From JAJZGK01 sp035538795 (GTDB lineage Bacteria > Pseudomonadota > Alphaproteobacteria > Rhodospirillales > Magnetospirillaceae): DNA of 64,000 nt. The stretch covers positions 1 to 64,000 of the forward strand of contig DATLJS010000041.1 in NCBI GenBank assembly GCA_035538795.1. Direction: 5' to 3'. Positions 1 to 8,167 of the stretch are shown one piece after another. The notes below the pieces were generated by a model, which did no database searches, was not told where the DNA came from, and worked only from the letters and a program-made list of their open reading frames with translations. Within the stretch, counting starts at the first letter, position 1; every line of letters starts with the position of its first letter. The translations under genes were made by a program, and so were the position numbers.

Positions 1-168
1 GGAAATCTTCCCGGCTTCCTTCAGACGCACCGCCTCTTCCACGGCGATCTCGTCAAAGGGGTTCATGGAAAACTTGACGTTCGTCGTCTCGACACCGCTG
101 TTGTCCGCCTTCACGCGGATCTTCACGTTGTAGTCGACGACTCGTTTGACAGCGACCAGAGCCTTCAT
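1..168 (-). CDS. etfB: Electron transfer flavoprotein beta subunit, N-terminal part
   Basis: The 56 visible codons start with MKALVAVKRVVDYNVKIRVK and continue through SMNPFDEIAVEEAVRLKE, which is the typical N-terminus of EtfB. EtfB forms a heterodimer with EtfA that carries electrons from acyl-CoA dehydrogenases to the quinone pool through ETF-QO. The gene runs off the left edge of the window, so only the beginning is seen; etfA would be expected just outside. It lies downstream of the cobalamin adenosyltransferase on the same strand, an arrangement that is common in alphaproteobacteria, but a strong promoter in the gap (263-291) suggests its own transcription. Confidence 0.93.
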   Translation of the reverse strand, partial: MKALVAVKRVVDYNVKIRVKADNSGVETTNVKFSMNPFDEIAVEEAVRLKEAGKIS

Positions 169-262
169 GGTGTCCCGGCAGTCCTGCGATGGGCCGTAAT
201 CACGGCGGTGGTGGAAAAGGTGGGGATTTAATCCCGCTTAAGCCTCGGTTCTTTTGCGGTGC

Positions 263-291
263 AGCATAAGGTGGTGACATTTTGTTGTCAA
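263..291 (-). promoter_or_regulatory. Sigma70-type promoter for etfB with overlapping inverted repeat
   Basis: On the minus strand TTGACA (291-286) is separated by exactly 17 bases from TATGCT (268-263), an almost consensus promoter about 95 bases upstream of the etfB start. The -35 box is part of an inverted repeat TGACA-N6-TGTCA (275-290), which could be an operator. The promoter call rests on box match and spacing only; the operator is an inference. Confidence 0.6.
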
Positions 292-317
292 CGGGGAGCC
301 ATTCTTGAACGAAATGT

Positions 318-887
318 TCATCGAGTGGCGCCCGGCTTCCATAGAACATCGCCGGCGCCGTTGTCGTTCAACCTTCGCGCCAGAACAAAAAAGTGGTCGG
401 ACAGGCGATTGATATAGGCGATGGCCTGGGGGTTGACGGCCTCGTGCTCGGCCAGGGCGGTCATCAGCCGTTCGGCTCGTCTCGCCACGGTCCGCGCCAG
501 ATGCAGATAGGCGCCGCCGAGGTTGCCGCCCGGCAGGATGAAGCTCTTCAAAGGCGAAAGGCTTTCGTTCATGGCGTCGATTTCGCGTTCCAGGCGTTCT
601 ACCTGGGCGGCGACGATGCGCAAGGCCGCGCCTTCGGTTTCATCGTCGGTTTGCGGGACGCACAGATCGGCCCCTAAATCGAACAGGTCTTGCTGGATGC
701 GTTCCAGCATGGCGTCGTCGGGGTGGCCTTGGGTCGACAGGCGCGCCAGTCCGATGACGGCGTTGGCTTCGTCCACCGTGCCGTAGGCTTCGACGCGCAG
801 ATCGTGCTTGGGCACGCGGCGTCCGTCACCCAGCGAGGTTTCTCCCTTGTCGCCGCCGCGGGTGTAGATGCGTGTCAGAGTGACCAT
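318..887 (-). CDS. PduO-type cob(I)alamin adenosyltransferase
   Basis: This 189-residue protein matches the PduO-type ATP:cob(I)alamin adenosyltransferases, which transfer the adenosyl group of ATP to cob(I)alamin to make coenzyme B12. The N-terminal ATP-binding motif TRGGDKGETSLGDGRRV and the VEAYGTVDEANAVIG segment are present, as is the C-terminal RLSDHFFVLAR helix. The length is normal for the family. The start ATG is preceded by AAGGAA at good distance. It sits just upstream of etfB on the same strand. Adenosylcobalamin would serve enzymes such as methylmalonyl-CoA mutase, none of which is in the window. Confidence 0.93.
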   Translation of the reverse strand: MVTLTRIYTRGGDKGETSLGDGRRVPKHDLRVEAYGTVDEANAVIGLARLSTQGHPDDAMLERIQQDLFDLGADLCVPQTDDETEGAALRIVAAQVERLEREIDAMNESLSPLKSFILPGGNLGGAYLHLARTVARRAERLMTALAEHEAVNPQAIAYINRLSDHFFVLARRLNDNGAGDVLWKPGATR

Positions 888-995
888 GGACGTTCCTTTT
901 CCATCCTTTTCGGTTTCCGGCGCGGCATGGTATAGCGCTTGGGCGGGGAATGGCTATAATCCCTCGCGACTGAAACCCAAGGCTCCATTGCCCTC

Positions 996-2111
996 ATGCG
1001 TTTTTCCCCGATCCTCAGCCTTTATATCTCCAGGCATTTCCTGGTCGCCTTCTGCGGCGCCCTGGGGATCATCATGGGGCTGATCTATCTGTTCGACGTG
1101 GTGGAATTGCTGCGCCGCGCCGCGACCCATGGGGATGCCGGTTTCACCACCATTCTCGAACTGGCGCTGCTGAAGTTGCCGCAGATGGTTCAGACAATTC
1201 TGCCGTTCGCGGTGATGATCGGCGCCATGGCCTGCTTCTGGACCATGACCCGCAGCCGCGAATTGGTGGTGTCCCGCTCGGCCGGCATTTCCGTCTGGCA
1301 GTTCCTGGCCCCGGTGGGCGGGGTCGTGTTCATGATCGGCATTCTGAACGTCACCGCTTTTAATCCGCTGTCGGCTCGGATGTATCAACGGTACGAGCAG
1401 CTGCAGGACGATATGGCCTTGCGCGGCGGGAACAGCGGCAAGAACTCTCTGCAGGTGGGCGAGGCCGGTTTGTGGCTGCGCGAAACCCATGGCGACGAGC
1501 AGGTGGTAATTCACGCCGACAGCGTCTGGCAGGAAAATCTGTCGCTGCGGTTGCGCGGGGTCAGCGTCTTCGTGTCCGACAACAAGGAACATTTCGAATA
1601 CCGTTTGGAAGCAGCCGTTGGCTTGCTACAGCCGACCTTCTTTCATTTGGAGCAGGTGCAGCTCTATCGCGCCGAACGGCCGGTAGAGGAATTTCCTGCC
1701 TATGACTTCGACACCCAGTTGACCATGGAGCGGGTGCAGGACAATTTTGCGTCGCCCGAGACGATTTCCTTCTGGGAATTGCCGAACTTCATCCAGTTTT
1801 TTGAAAAGGCGGGGTTTTCCGCCAGCCGCCAGAAGCTGTATTTCCAGTCGATGCTGGCCTCGCCGCTGCTACTGTGCGCCATGGTGCTGGTGGCGGCGGT
1901 GTTTTCGCTGCGCCCCGACATGCGGTCGGGCGGCATCATGGCCCGCTTGTCGGGCGGGGTGGTGTCGGGCTTCATCTTCTATTTCTTTTCCAAAGTCATT
2001 TATGCGCTGGGGCTGTCCTCGACTTTGCCGGTGGTGATGGCCGCCTGGATTCCGGCGGTGGTTACCGGGCTGGTGGGCATGGGAGCGCTGTTCCATCTTG
2101 AGGACGGCTGA
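996..2111 (+). CDS. lptG: LPS export ABC transporter permease, LptG type
   Basis: This 371-residue protein belongs to the LptF/LptG (YjgP/YjgQ) permease family, part of the LptB2FG complex that extracts lipopolysaccharide from the inner membrane. It has an N-terminal pair of membrane helices (about 10-30 and 60-85), a large periplasmic beta-jellyroll region in the middle, and a C-terminal group of helices from about residue 285. The motif TRSRELVVSRSAGISVWQF is the family's cytoplasmic coupling segment. The LptG rather than LptF assignment rests on the N-terminal helix ending FDVVELLRR. Its partner lptF is not next to it. The stop codon overlaps the start of the PAP2 phosphatase gene by one base, so the two are probably translationally coupled. 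Confidence 0.86.
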   Translation: MRFSPILSLYISRHFLVAFCGALGIIMGLIYLFDVVELLRRAATHGDAGFTTILELALLKLPQMVQTILPFAVMIGAMACFWTMTRSRELVVSRSAGISVWQFLAPVGGVVFMIGILNVTAFNPLSARMYQRYEQLQDDMALRGGNSGKNSLQVGEAGLWLRETHGDEQVVIHADSVWQENLSLRLRGVSVFVSDNKEHFEYRLEAAVGLLQPTFFHLEQVQLYRAERPVEEFPAYDFDTQLTMERVQDNFASPETISFWELPNFIQFFEKAGFSASRQKLYFQSMLASPLLLCAMVLVAAVFSLRPDMRSGGIMARLSGGVVSGFIFYFFSKVIYALGLSSTLPVVMAAWIPAVVTGLVGMGALFHLEDG

Positions 2112-2788
2112 TGAGCCTGGATGCTTTGCGGCGTAATGCCCTGACCATCGCCCTGGCGGCCATGTTGCTGCTGGTGGCTTTTCCCCGGATCGATCTGACG
2201 GTATCCGGCTGGTTTTTCAATCCCGAGACCGGCTTCCACCTCAAGAGCTTCTGGCTGTTCGCCTTCATCCTGAAGGGCATGCCGCCGATCCTGCTGGGGC
2301 TTACCCTGGCGATGGTGCTGTGGGGGTTCGGTGGCGACTGGTTGCGCTGGCGCTTTCCGGGGCTGCATCTGTTGCCGGAACTGAAACCGTCCTCTGCGGC
2401 TTTTCTGCTGGCGTCCTTGGCGCTGGGGCCGGGGTTGCTGGTCAATTGGCTGCTGAAGGAGCATTGGGGGCGGGCGCGGCCCAGCCAGATCGTCGAATTC
2501 GGCGGGCAAGCCCATTATACCCCGCCGGTGATGATGGCCGACCAATGCGTATCGAACTGTTCGTTCTCGTCGGGCCACGGGGCTTTGGGCTTCTGGGTGA
2601 TCGCCTTCGCCCTGTTGGCGCCGCCGCGCTGGCGACCCTATGCCGTCGCCGCCGCTCTGGCTTTCGGCGTGCTGGTGGGTCTTACCCGCATCGTCCAGGG
2701 CGGGCATTTCCTGTCCGACACCTTGTTTTCGGCCTTGGCCGTGGTGTCGCTGACGGTGTTCCTGTGGCGCAGGATCGTGCGGGATTAG
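2111..2788 (+). CDS. PAP2-family membrane phosphatase
   Basis: A 225-residue polytopic membrane protein carrying the three motifs of type 2 phosphatidic acid phosphatases: KEHWGRARP (KX6RP), FSSGHG, and TRIVQGGHFLSD (normally SRX5HX3D; here Thr replaces Ser). Such enzymes remove phosphate from lipids such as phosphatidate, undecaprenyl diphosphate or lipid A on the periplasmic face. Its start codon overlaps the lptG stop by one base (TGATG). That coupling to the LPS exporter makes a lipid A phosphatase (LpxE/LpxF-like) an attractive but unproven reading. Confidence 0.87.
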   Translation: MSLDALRRNALTIALAAMLLLVAFPRIDLTVSGWFFNPETGFHLKSFWLFAFILKGMPPILLGLTLAMVLWGFGGDWLRWRFPGLHLLPELKPSSAAFLLASLALGPGLLVNWLLKEHWGRARPSQIVEFGGQAHYTPPVMMADQCVSNCSFSSGHGALGFWVIAFALLAPPRWRPYAVAAALAFGVLVGLTRIVQGGHFLSDTLFSALAVVSLTVFLWRRIVRD

Positions 2789-2797
2789 AGAGCGGCT

Positions 2798-3352
2798 CTA
2801 TTCCGCGGAAAATCGTAGAAACACCAGCCGCGCCGCGCCATAGGTGCGTTCGTCGGCGATGGCCAGCCCCTTGACCGGCGACGAGAAGGGTTCCCCGGCG
2901 GCAACCTCGATCACCACCAGCGTTTCACCATCGATCCAGCCTTGCGCCGCCAGGGCCGGCAGGGCGGTCTTGCCCAGTCCGCTTTTATAGGGCGGATCCA
3001 TCAGCAGAAAGCGGAATGCTTCTTTGGCCTTGGGCGGATTGGTGGCGTCAGTGCGCAAAATGGCGACCTGATCGCCAGCGCTCATTTTTTTGGCGTTGGC
3101 GTGAATGATGGCGTAGGCGGCAGGGTCGGTTTCCAGAAAAGTGACATGCTCGGCCCCACGAGACAAAGCCTCGAACCCCAATGCACCCGATCCGGCGAAG
3201 GCGTCGAGCACGCGGGCACCCCGCAGTTCCGGTTCGCCGTGGGACAGGATGTTGAACAAAGCCTCGCGCACGCGGTCGGCGGTGGGGCGGGTGGTTTGGC
3301 CGGCGGGGGCCAGCAGCACGCGGCCCCGATGTTTGCCGGCAATGATTCTCAT
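2798..3352 (-). CDS. rsmD: 16S rRNA (guanine(966)-N2)-methyltransferase RsmD
   Basis: A 184-residue Rossmann-fold methyltransferase. It begins MRIIAGKHRGRVL and carries RPTADRVREALFNIL, the SAM-binding loop VLDAFAGSGALGFEALSRGA, and the catalytic DPPY motif of N6/N2 base methyltransferases. RsmD methylates G966 of 16S rRNA during 30S assembly. The gene overlaps the upstream pseudouridine synthase by four bases (ATGA), so the two RNA-modifying enzymes are co-translated. It converges on the PAP2 gene with only nine bases between them. Confidence 0.95.
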   Translation of the reverse strand: MRIIAGKHRGRVLLAPAGQTTRPTADRVREALFNILSHGEPELRGARVLDAFAGSGALGFEALSRGAEHVTFLETDPAAYAIIHANAKKMSAGDQVAILRTDATNPPKAKEAFRFLLMDPPYKSGLGKTALPALAAQGWIDGETLVVIEVAAGEPFSSPVKGLAIADERTYGAARLVFLRFSAE

Positions 3353-4344
3353 CGCGGTTTCCTCGCAGGCTTCTGGGGTCCCGCTCCCTTATCGGTTCCC
3401 AGCTTGCGGGCGTGATTGGCCCGGTTGCCGGGATTTTTGCCGTCGGTCTTGCCGTCGTCCTTCGGAGACAGCCGCTTGCCGGGCAGGGACAGCTTCTTGC
3501 CGGGATCACGGGTGCGGTCCTTGTCCTTGGGAGTCGAGGGATGCAGCCGTGCCTGTTCGGGCTTTTCCTTGGCTCCGCCCAACTGTTCTTTCAGAACGCG
3601 GGCCAGAACCTCCTCGGTTTCGCCGGGTTGCAGCAGGCCCAATTGGAACGGGCCGTAGGCGATGCGGATCAGGCGGGTGACGCTCCAGCCGAGATATTCC
3701 ATGACGCGGCGGATTTCCCGGTTCTTGCCTTCCTTCAGGCTGACGGTCAGCCAGGCGTTGGACCCTTGCTTGCGGTCCAGCAACGCCTTGATGGGGCCAT
3801 AGGAAACGCCTTCGATGGTGACGCCCTTTTCCAGTTCGGCCAGCCTTTCCGGGGTAGGGTCGCCGTGGACGCGGACGCGGTAGCGCCGGACCCAGCCGGT
3901 GGCGGGCATTTCCAGGCGGCGGGCCAATTCGCCATCGTTGGTCAGCAGCAGAAGGCCTTCGGAATTCAAATCCAGGCGGCCGACGGAAATGACGCGCGGC
4001 ATTCCTTCCGGCAGACGGTCGAACACGGTGGGACGGCCTTCCGGATCCTTGTGGCTGGTCAGCAGTCCGGCGGGCTTGTGATAGCGCCACAGGCGGGTGC
4101 GGTCGGAATCCGGCAAAGGTTTGCCGTCGACGGCAATGCGGCTGTCTTCGGTGACCAGAACGGCGGGCGAGGTCAGCTTGACGCCGTCCACGGAAACGCG
4201 GCCGTCTTCGATCCAGCGTTCGGCGTCGCGGCGCGAGCACAGGCCGGCGCGGGCCAGACGCTTGGCGATGCGTTCGCCTTTTTCCGGAACGGCGGCTTCG
4301 GCGGCGGAAACGGATCCGGAGGGTTCGTTGATATCGTCGCTCAT
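3349..4344 (-). CDS. rluB: 23S rRNA pseudouridine synthase, RluB type
   Basis: This 331-residue protein has an N-terminal S4 RNA-binding domain (RIAKRLARAGLCSRRDAERW) followed by an RsuA/RluB pseudouridine synthase core with the catalytic aspartate in VGRLDLNSEGLLLLTNDG. A long basic, Lys/Arg/Pro-rich C-terminal tail is typical of RluB. A longer reading frame begins upstream at 4416, but the start at MSDDINEP is preferred because it overlaps the stop of the preceding amidotransferase gene by four bases and the extra upstream residues look non-native. It also overlaps rsmD by four bases, so three genes form one tightly coupled unit. Confidence 0.92.
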   Translation of the reverse strand: MSDDINEPSGSVSAAEAAVPEKGERIAKRLARAGLCSRRDAERWIEDGRVSVDGVKLTSPAVLVTEDSRIAVDGKPLPDSDRTRLWRYHKPAGLLTSHKDPEGRPTVFDRLPEGMPRVISVGRLDLNSEGLLLLTNDGELARRLEMPATGWVRRYRVRVHGDPTPERLAELEKGVTIEGVSYGPIKALLDRKQGSNAWLTVSLKEGKNREIRRVMEYLGWSVTRLIRIAYGPFQLGLLQPGETEEVLARVLKEQLGGAKEKPEQARLHPSTPKDKDRTRDPGKKLSLPGKRLSPKDDGKTDGKNPGNRANHARKLGTDKGAGPQKPARKPR

Positions 4345-5096
4345 GCGCGGCAGGCCTCGATGAAAGCGTGGAACAGGGCGGTGTCGGCCGGACTGATGGC
4401 GTATTCGGGATGCCACTGGACGCCGATACAGAAACGGCGGGCCGGATCTTCGATGCCTTCGATGACGCCGTCTTCGGTAACGGCGTTGACCAGAATCGAG
4501 GCGGGCACCGTTTTCACCGCCTGATGATGGGCGCTGTTGGTGGGGATGCTGGGTGCGCCGGCGATGGCGTGCAAGCGGCTGCCGGGAGTCAGCGCCACAT
4601 CATGGCCGGGTTCGGTGCGCGGGTTGGGCTGCTCGTGGGCCAGGGAATGCTCGACCTCGTCGGGGATGTGCTGGATCAGCGTGCCGCCCAGGGCCACCGC
4701 CAGCAATTGTTCGCCGCCGCAGATGCCCAGGATCGGCATGTCGCGCTTCAAAGCGCCCTTGACGATGGCCAGTTCGAACGCCGTGCGGCGTCCCTTCAGC
4801 TTGACCGTTTCATGGGTGGTGGCGGCGCCGAACAGGGCGGGATCGACGTCGAAGGCGCCGCCGGTGACGACCAGTCCCCGGATACGGTCCAGATAGGCGT
4901 CGGCCAGTTCGGGGTGATGGGGCAAAGGCAGGGGCAACCCGCCGGCTTCGGCCACGGCGTCGCAATAATTCTGGCGCAGAGCATACCAGGGCAGCTTGGA
5001 ATAGCCGCCGGGGTCTTCGCTATCCAGGGTGATACCGATCAGGGGAATATTCATGGACACACCATAATGAGGCGCCTTCGGCGCGGCAACATTCAT
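4341..5096 (-). CDS. Gamma-glutamyl-GABA hydrolase-like class I glutamine amidotransferase
   Basis: A 251-residue peptidase C26/PuuD-like protein. The nucleophile elbow is GICGGEQLL (catalytic Cys), and the His-Glu pair is in VQWHPEYA. Family members hydrolyse gamma-glutamyl bonds, for example gamma-glutamyl-GABA in putrescine degradation, but the substrate here is not known. The start at 5096 is preceded by GGAG at nine bases; an internal ATG at 5054 (MNIPLIGITLD) fits the family N-terminus better but has a weak ribosome site, so the start is uncertain. It is the first gene of the operon with rluB and rsmD. Confidence 0.88.
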   Translation of the reverse strand: MNVAAPKAPHYGVSMNIPLIGITLDSEDPGGYSKLPWYALRQNYCDAVAEAGGLPLPLPHHPELADAYLDRIRGLVVTGGAFDVDPALFGAATTHETVKLKGRRTAFELAIVKGALKRDMPILGICGGEQLLAVALGGTLIQHIPDEVEHSLAHEQPNPRTEPGHDVALTPGSRLHAIAGAPSIPTNSAHHQAVKTVPASILVNAVTEDGVIEGIEDPARRFCIGVQWHPEYAISPADTALFHAFIEACRA

Positions 5097-5178
5097 ATCC
5101 AGCGGCTCCGATCTTCACCGATGAGTAACCATCTTGCGCATAATCTGACAGAAAGCGGATTTGCCTTTGGGGTTTGTG

Positions 5179-5601
5179 ATGAAGCGTTTTGGTCCTTTTG
5201 TCATCCTGGCGATCTTGGTCGTCGTGCTGATGAATCTCACGCCCTCGGCCATGGCCCAGGACGCCGAACCGAAATCTCCAGACACCATGGCGGTGCGCCA
5301 TTGCCCCGACAATCCGGCGGGGACCTTCAAGTTCTTCGAGAAGCCGGGGCAGACCGAGCAGGATAAGAGCCGTTTGGAGACGTTGGCTCCCATCGCCAAG
5401 CAGCAGCGGCAGGTTTGTCTGCTGTCGCTGACCGATCCCAGCCAGCTTCAATCACGGCGGATCGCCGTGCGGCGGGTCATCTGGGTGCGCGACATCCTGC
5501 TGAAGAACGGCGTCCCGCCCAATCTGATCGCCGTGGAACTGCGGCCTCAGGCTGCCGATCCGGATACCATGCGTCAGGTTCAGGTCATTTTCGGCAAATA
5601 G
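5179..5601 (+). CDS. Secreted or periplasmic protein of unknown function
   Basis: A 140-residue protein starting MKRFGPFVILAILVVVLMNL with a clear signal peptide ending near SAMAQDA. The mature part has two cysteines (CPDNP and VCLLS) and a C-terminal half (RIAVRRVIWVRDILLKNGVP...QVQVIFGK) whose helix-strand pattern recalls OmpA-like peptidoglycan-binding domains, although the match is not firm. An in-frame TTG at 5161 exists, but the ATG at 5179 is preceded by GGGG at eight bases and begins the signal peptide. It ends one base before tadA and is probably co-transcribed with it. Function unknown. Confidence 0.72.
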   Translation: MKRFGPFVILAILVVVLMNLTPSAMAQDAEPKSPDTMAVRHCPDNPAGTFKFFEKPGQTEQDKSRLETLAPIAKQQRQVCLLSLTDPSQLQSRRIAVRRVIWVRDILLKNGVPPNLIAVELRPQAADPDTMRQVQVIFGK

Positions 5602-5602
5602 G

Positions 5603-6040
5603 ATGACGCCTCTCGAAGCCGCTTTCGCCGAAGCCGAAGCCGCCGCCCAGCGGGGCGAGGTGCCGGTGGGAGCCGTGGTGGTGCTGCGCGGTGAAATCGT
5701 CGCGCGTGCGGGCAACCGGGTCGAAGAACTGTCCGATCCGTCGGCCCATGCCGAGGTGCTGGCGATCCGCGAAGCCGGACGCTTGCTGGGATCGCCCCGG
5801 CTGATCGATTGCGATCTGTACGTCACCCTGGAACCTTGCCCTATGTGCGCGGCGGCGATTTCCTTCGCGCGCATCCGCCGGCTTTATTACGGCGCCTATG
5901 ACCCCAAGGGCGGAGCCGTCGATCATGGCTCCCGTTTCTTCGGGCAAGCCACCTGCCACCATGCCCCGGAAGTGGTGGGCGGCCTGGAGGAGCGGCGCGC
6001 CGCCGACCTGCTCAAAAGATTTTTCACAGCCCGGCGCTGA
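5603..6040 (+). CDS. tadA: tRNA-specific adenosine deaminase TadA
   Basis: A 145-residue zinc-dependent deaminase with the two signature blocks HAEVLAIREAG and TLEPCPMCAAAISFARI (His, two Cys and the catalytic Glu). RIRRLYYGAYDPKGGAVDHG is the substrate-recognition segment of TadA, so it converts A34 to inosine in the anticodon of tRNA-Arg(ACG). The start ATG follows the stop of the preceding gene by one base. Length is normal. Confidence 0.95.
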   Translation: MTPLEAAFAEAEAAAQRGEVPVGAVVVLRGEIVARAGNRVEELSDPSAHAEVLAIREAGRLLGSPRLIDCDLYVTLEPCPMCAAAISFARIRRLYYGAYDPKGGAVDHGSRFFGQATCHHAPEVVGGLEERRAADLLKRFFTARR

Positions 6041-6111
6041 TAAATCCTGGACTTTTAATATTAGAAAAAACTAATCTTGCGGCAATCAGCTTGCAGCAAG
6101 GAGTTACCGTC

Positions 6112-6459
6112 ATGGTCAAGGATTGGACGCAGATCGCCGGAGACCTCGGCCCCGCCATCGCACAATTGCGCAGCGGCATTCCCGAGGTGATGAAGGCGTT
6201 CGGGGCGATGGATGCCGCTTTGTCGAAGGACGGCGCCCTTGACCCCAAAACCAAGGAATTGATCGCGCTGGCTTTGGGCGTGGCCGCCCGTTGCGACGGC
6301 TGTTTGGCCTTTCACGCCAAAGCGGCGCTGAAATACGGCGCCGGCCGTCCCGAAATTCTAGAAATGCTGGGCATGGCCATTTACATGGGCGGCGGGCCAT
6401 CGGTGATCTATGCCGCCCAGGCGCTGGAAGCCTACGATCAATGGGTGGACAAAGCGTGA
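6112..6459 (+). CDS. AhpD/carboxymuconolactone decarboxylase-family protein
   Basis: A 115-residue single-domain protein of the CMD/AhpD family. The core ELIALALGVAARCDGCLAFH holds the redox CxxC pair and nearby His of AhpD-type alkylhydroperoxidases. Such proteins form trimers or hexamers and act in peroxide reduction, although many have no known substrate. The start ATG is preceded by AAGGAG at eight bases, which rules out the longer frame from 6091. A rho-independent terminator follows at once, so it is likely monocistronic. Confidence 0.9.
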   Translation: MVKDWTQIAGDLGPAIAQLRSGIPEVMKAFGAMDAALSKDGALDPKTKELIALALGVAARCDGCLAFHAKAALKYGAGRPEILEMLGMAIYMGGGPSVIYAAQALEAYDQWVDKA

Positions 6460-6468
6460 GCGCCGGGA

Positions 6469-6498
6469 AAAGGAGGCGCCGCAGCCTCCTTTTTCTTT
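6469..6498 (+). terminator. Rho-independent terminator after the AhpD-like gene
   Basis: Perfect 9-bp stem AAAGGAGGC/GCCTCCTTT with a 6-base loop, followed by TTCTTT. It lies 10 bases after the stop codon of the AhpD-like gene. Confidence 0.8.
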
Positions 6499-6577
6499 AA
6501 CCAGTGGACTTGTCGGACGCTTTCCCGGAAAAAGACGGCTTCTTCTCCGATTCTCCGATCTGGAAGCGTCCGGTCCC

Positions 6578-8164
6578 ATGTTTTTTTCTCAGCTTCGTGC
6601 CGTCTGGCTTTGCCCCCTGATTTTCGCCGTCAGCGCCCTGTGCGCGGTTCTGGCTGCGTCATGGCTGGGCAGGCCGGTGCCGGTGAACGAGCCGCCGCTG
6701 CACAAGCTGGGCTGCGTTTCCTTCGCCCATCCCGAGAACGTGCTGATCTTCGGCAAGCGTCCGCCGGTGGATCCCGCTGACATCGAGCGGGAACTGACCC
6801 GCATCAGTCAATGGACTGACTGCATTCGCGTCTATTCCTCGGACGCCCGCCAGGAGCAGGTGGTGCCGATGGCCCAAAAACTGGGGCTGAAAGTGCTGTT
6901 GGGAGCCTGGATCAACAGCCATCCCGAAACTAGCAAGCCCGAACTGGAGCGGGCCTTGGCCATTGCCGCCAAATATCCGGATACGGTCAAGGCGCTGGTG
7001 GTGGGCAACGAGGTGCTGACGGTCAAGGAAATGCCCGTCGCCGATCTGATCCCTTATCTGGACGAGGCCCGGCGGCGCTCCAACGTGCCGGTGACCATCG
7101 CCGAGGTATGGTCGATCTGGCTGCAATATCCCGAACTGGCCGACCATGTGGATTTCATCGGCGCCCATATTCTGCCTTATTGGGACGGCGCTCCGGCTTC
7201 GATGGACAAGGCGCTGACCTTTGTCGAGGATTCGCTGAGCAAACTGGAGGCGCGGTTTCCCGGGAAGGATATCCTGATCGCCGAAACCGGCTGGCCCAGC
7301 GGCGGCCGCGCCAAGGGCGGCCTGGCTCCGGGCGTGGTCGAGCAATCGACTTTCGTGCGGGCGGTCGCCGCCATGGCCGCTCGCCATCATTGGAGCTACA
7401 ACATCGTCGAATCCTATGATCAGCCGTGGAAGCGTTATTCCGAAGGCGTCGCAGGCGGCACCTGGGGGCTTTTCGACACCGAAGGTCATCCGAAATTCAG
7501 CTTCGACGGTCCGGCCATTCCGGAACGCCGCTGGCCGGTTCCGGCCACCGCGGCGGTTCTGTTGGGCGGCGTCGGGCTGGCTTTGTTCGGACGCCGCTCC
7601 CCCAAGGCGGCGGCATTGGCGCCGTGGTTCGGATTGCTGTTGGGGTTCCAGGGATTGTTCCTGCTGGATTGGATTTCCGGCTGGGTGCGGGCCGCGATGG
7701 CGGCCGGTCTGTTTGCGGCGTCTCTGCTGATGGCCAAAGCGACGCTGCGGGCGCTGGCCCAGCATGGCCTCTACACTCTGCCGACATGGCGCGATCTGTT
7801 TGTCCGGCTGCTTCGTCCGCGAAGTTTTCTGGCGGCCAGCCTGGGGTCTTACGGCGGATTATGCCTGTTCTACCAGGCGGCGGCGGTCATCTTGTGCGTC
7901 ATCCGCCCGCTCATGTTGCTGCATGAAAAGGAGCCGCCGCAAATTCCCTCGGACTATTACTCGCTGGTCTTTTCACTGCCGGTTTTGATGGCGTTGCTGG
8001 TGGTGCGGGGGACGCGCCGTCAGCCGTTGCTGGGATGCCTGCTGCCGGCCAGTGGAGTCCTGGCGGTGGCGATGTCGGGCTTTAACGTGCCGCAGGCCTG
8101 GGTCTGGGGCGGGCTTTGCTGTCTGCTGTCGCTGCCCTGCTGGCGAGCCGCCAAGGCGGCGTAA
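6578..8164 (+). CDS. GH17-type beta-glucanase/glucanosyltransferase membrane protein
   Basis: A 528-residue protein with an N-terminal membrane anchor (about 8-28), an extracytoplasmic glycoside hydrolase 17-type TIM barrel, and about five C-terminal membrane helices from about residue 320. The catalytic residues expected for clan GH-A are visible: acid/base Glu145 in VVGNEVLT and nucleophile Glu236 in LIAETGWPSGG. Similar bacterial proteins such as NdvC are linked to synthesis or remodelling of beta-(1,3)/(1,6)-glucans. The frame extends upstream to 6410, but that part overlaps the previous gene and its terminator; MFFSQLRAVW is the natural start. It converges on the hybrid kinase gene. Confidence 0.82.
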   Translation: MFFSQLRAVWLCPLIFAVSALCAVLAASWLGRPVPVNEPPLHKLGCVSFAHPENVLIFGKRPPVDPADIERELTRISQWTDCIRVYSSDARQEQVVPMAQKLGLKVLLGAWINSHPETSKPELERALAIAAKYPDTVKALVVGNEVLTVKEMPVADLIPYLDEARRRSNVPVTIAEVWSIWLQYPELADHVDFIGAHILPYWDGAPASMDKALTFVEDSLSKLEARFPGKDILIAETGWPSGGRAKGGLAPGVVEQSTFVRAVAAMAARHHWSYNIVESYDQPWKRYSEGVAGGTWGLFDTEGHPKFSFDGPAIPERRWPVPATAAVLLGGVGLALFGRRSPKAAALAPWFGLLLGFQGLFLLDWISGWVRAAMAAGLFAASLLMAKATLRALAQHGLYTLPTWRDLFVRLLRPRSFLAASLGSYGGLCLFYQAAAVILCVIRPLMLLHEKEPPQIPSDYYSLVFSLPVLMALLVVRGTRRQPLLGCLLPASGVLAVAMSGFNVPQAWVWGGLCCLLSLPCWRAAKAA

Positions 8165-8167
8165 AAA

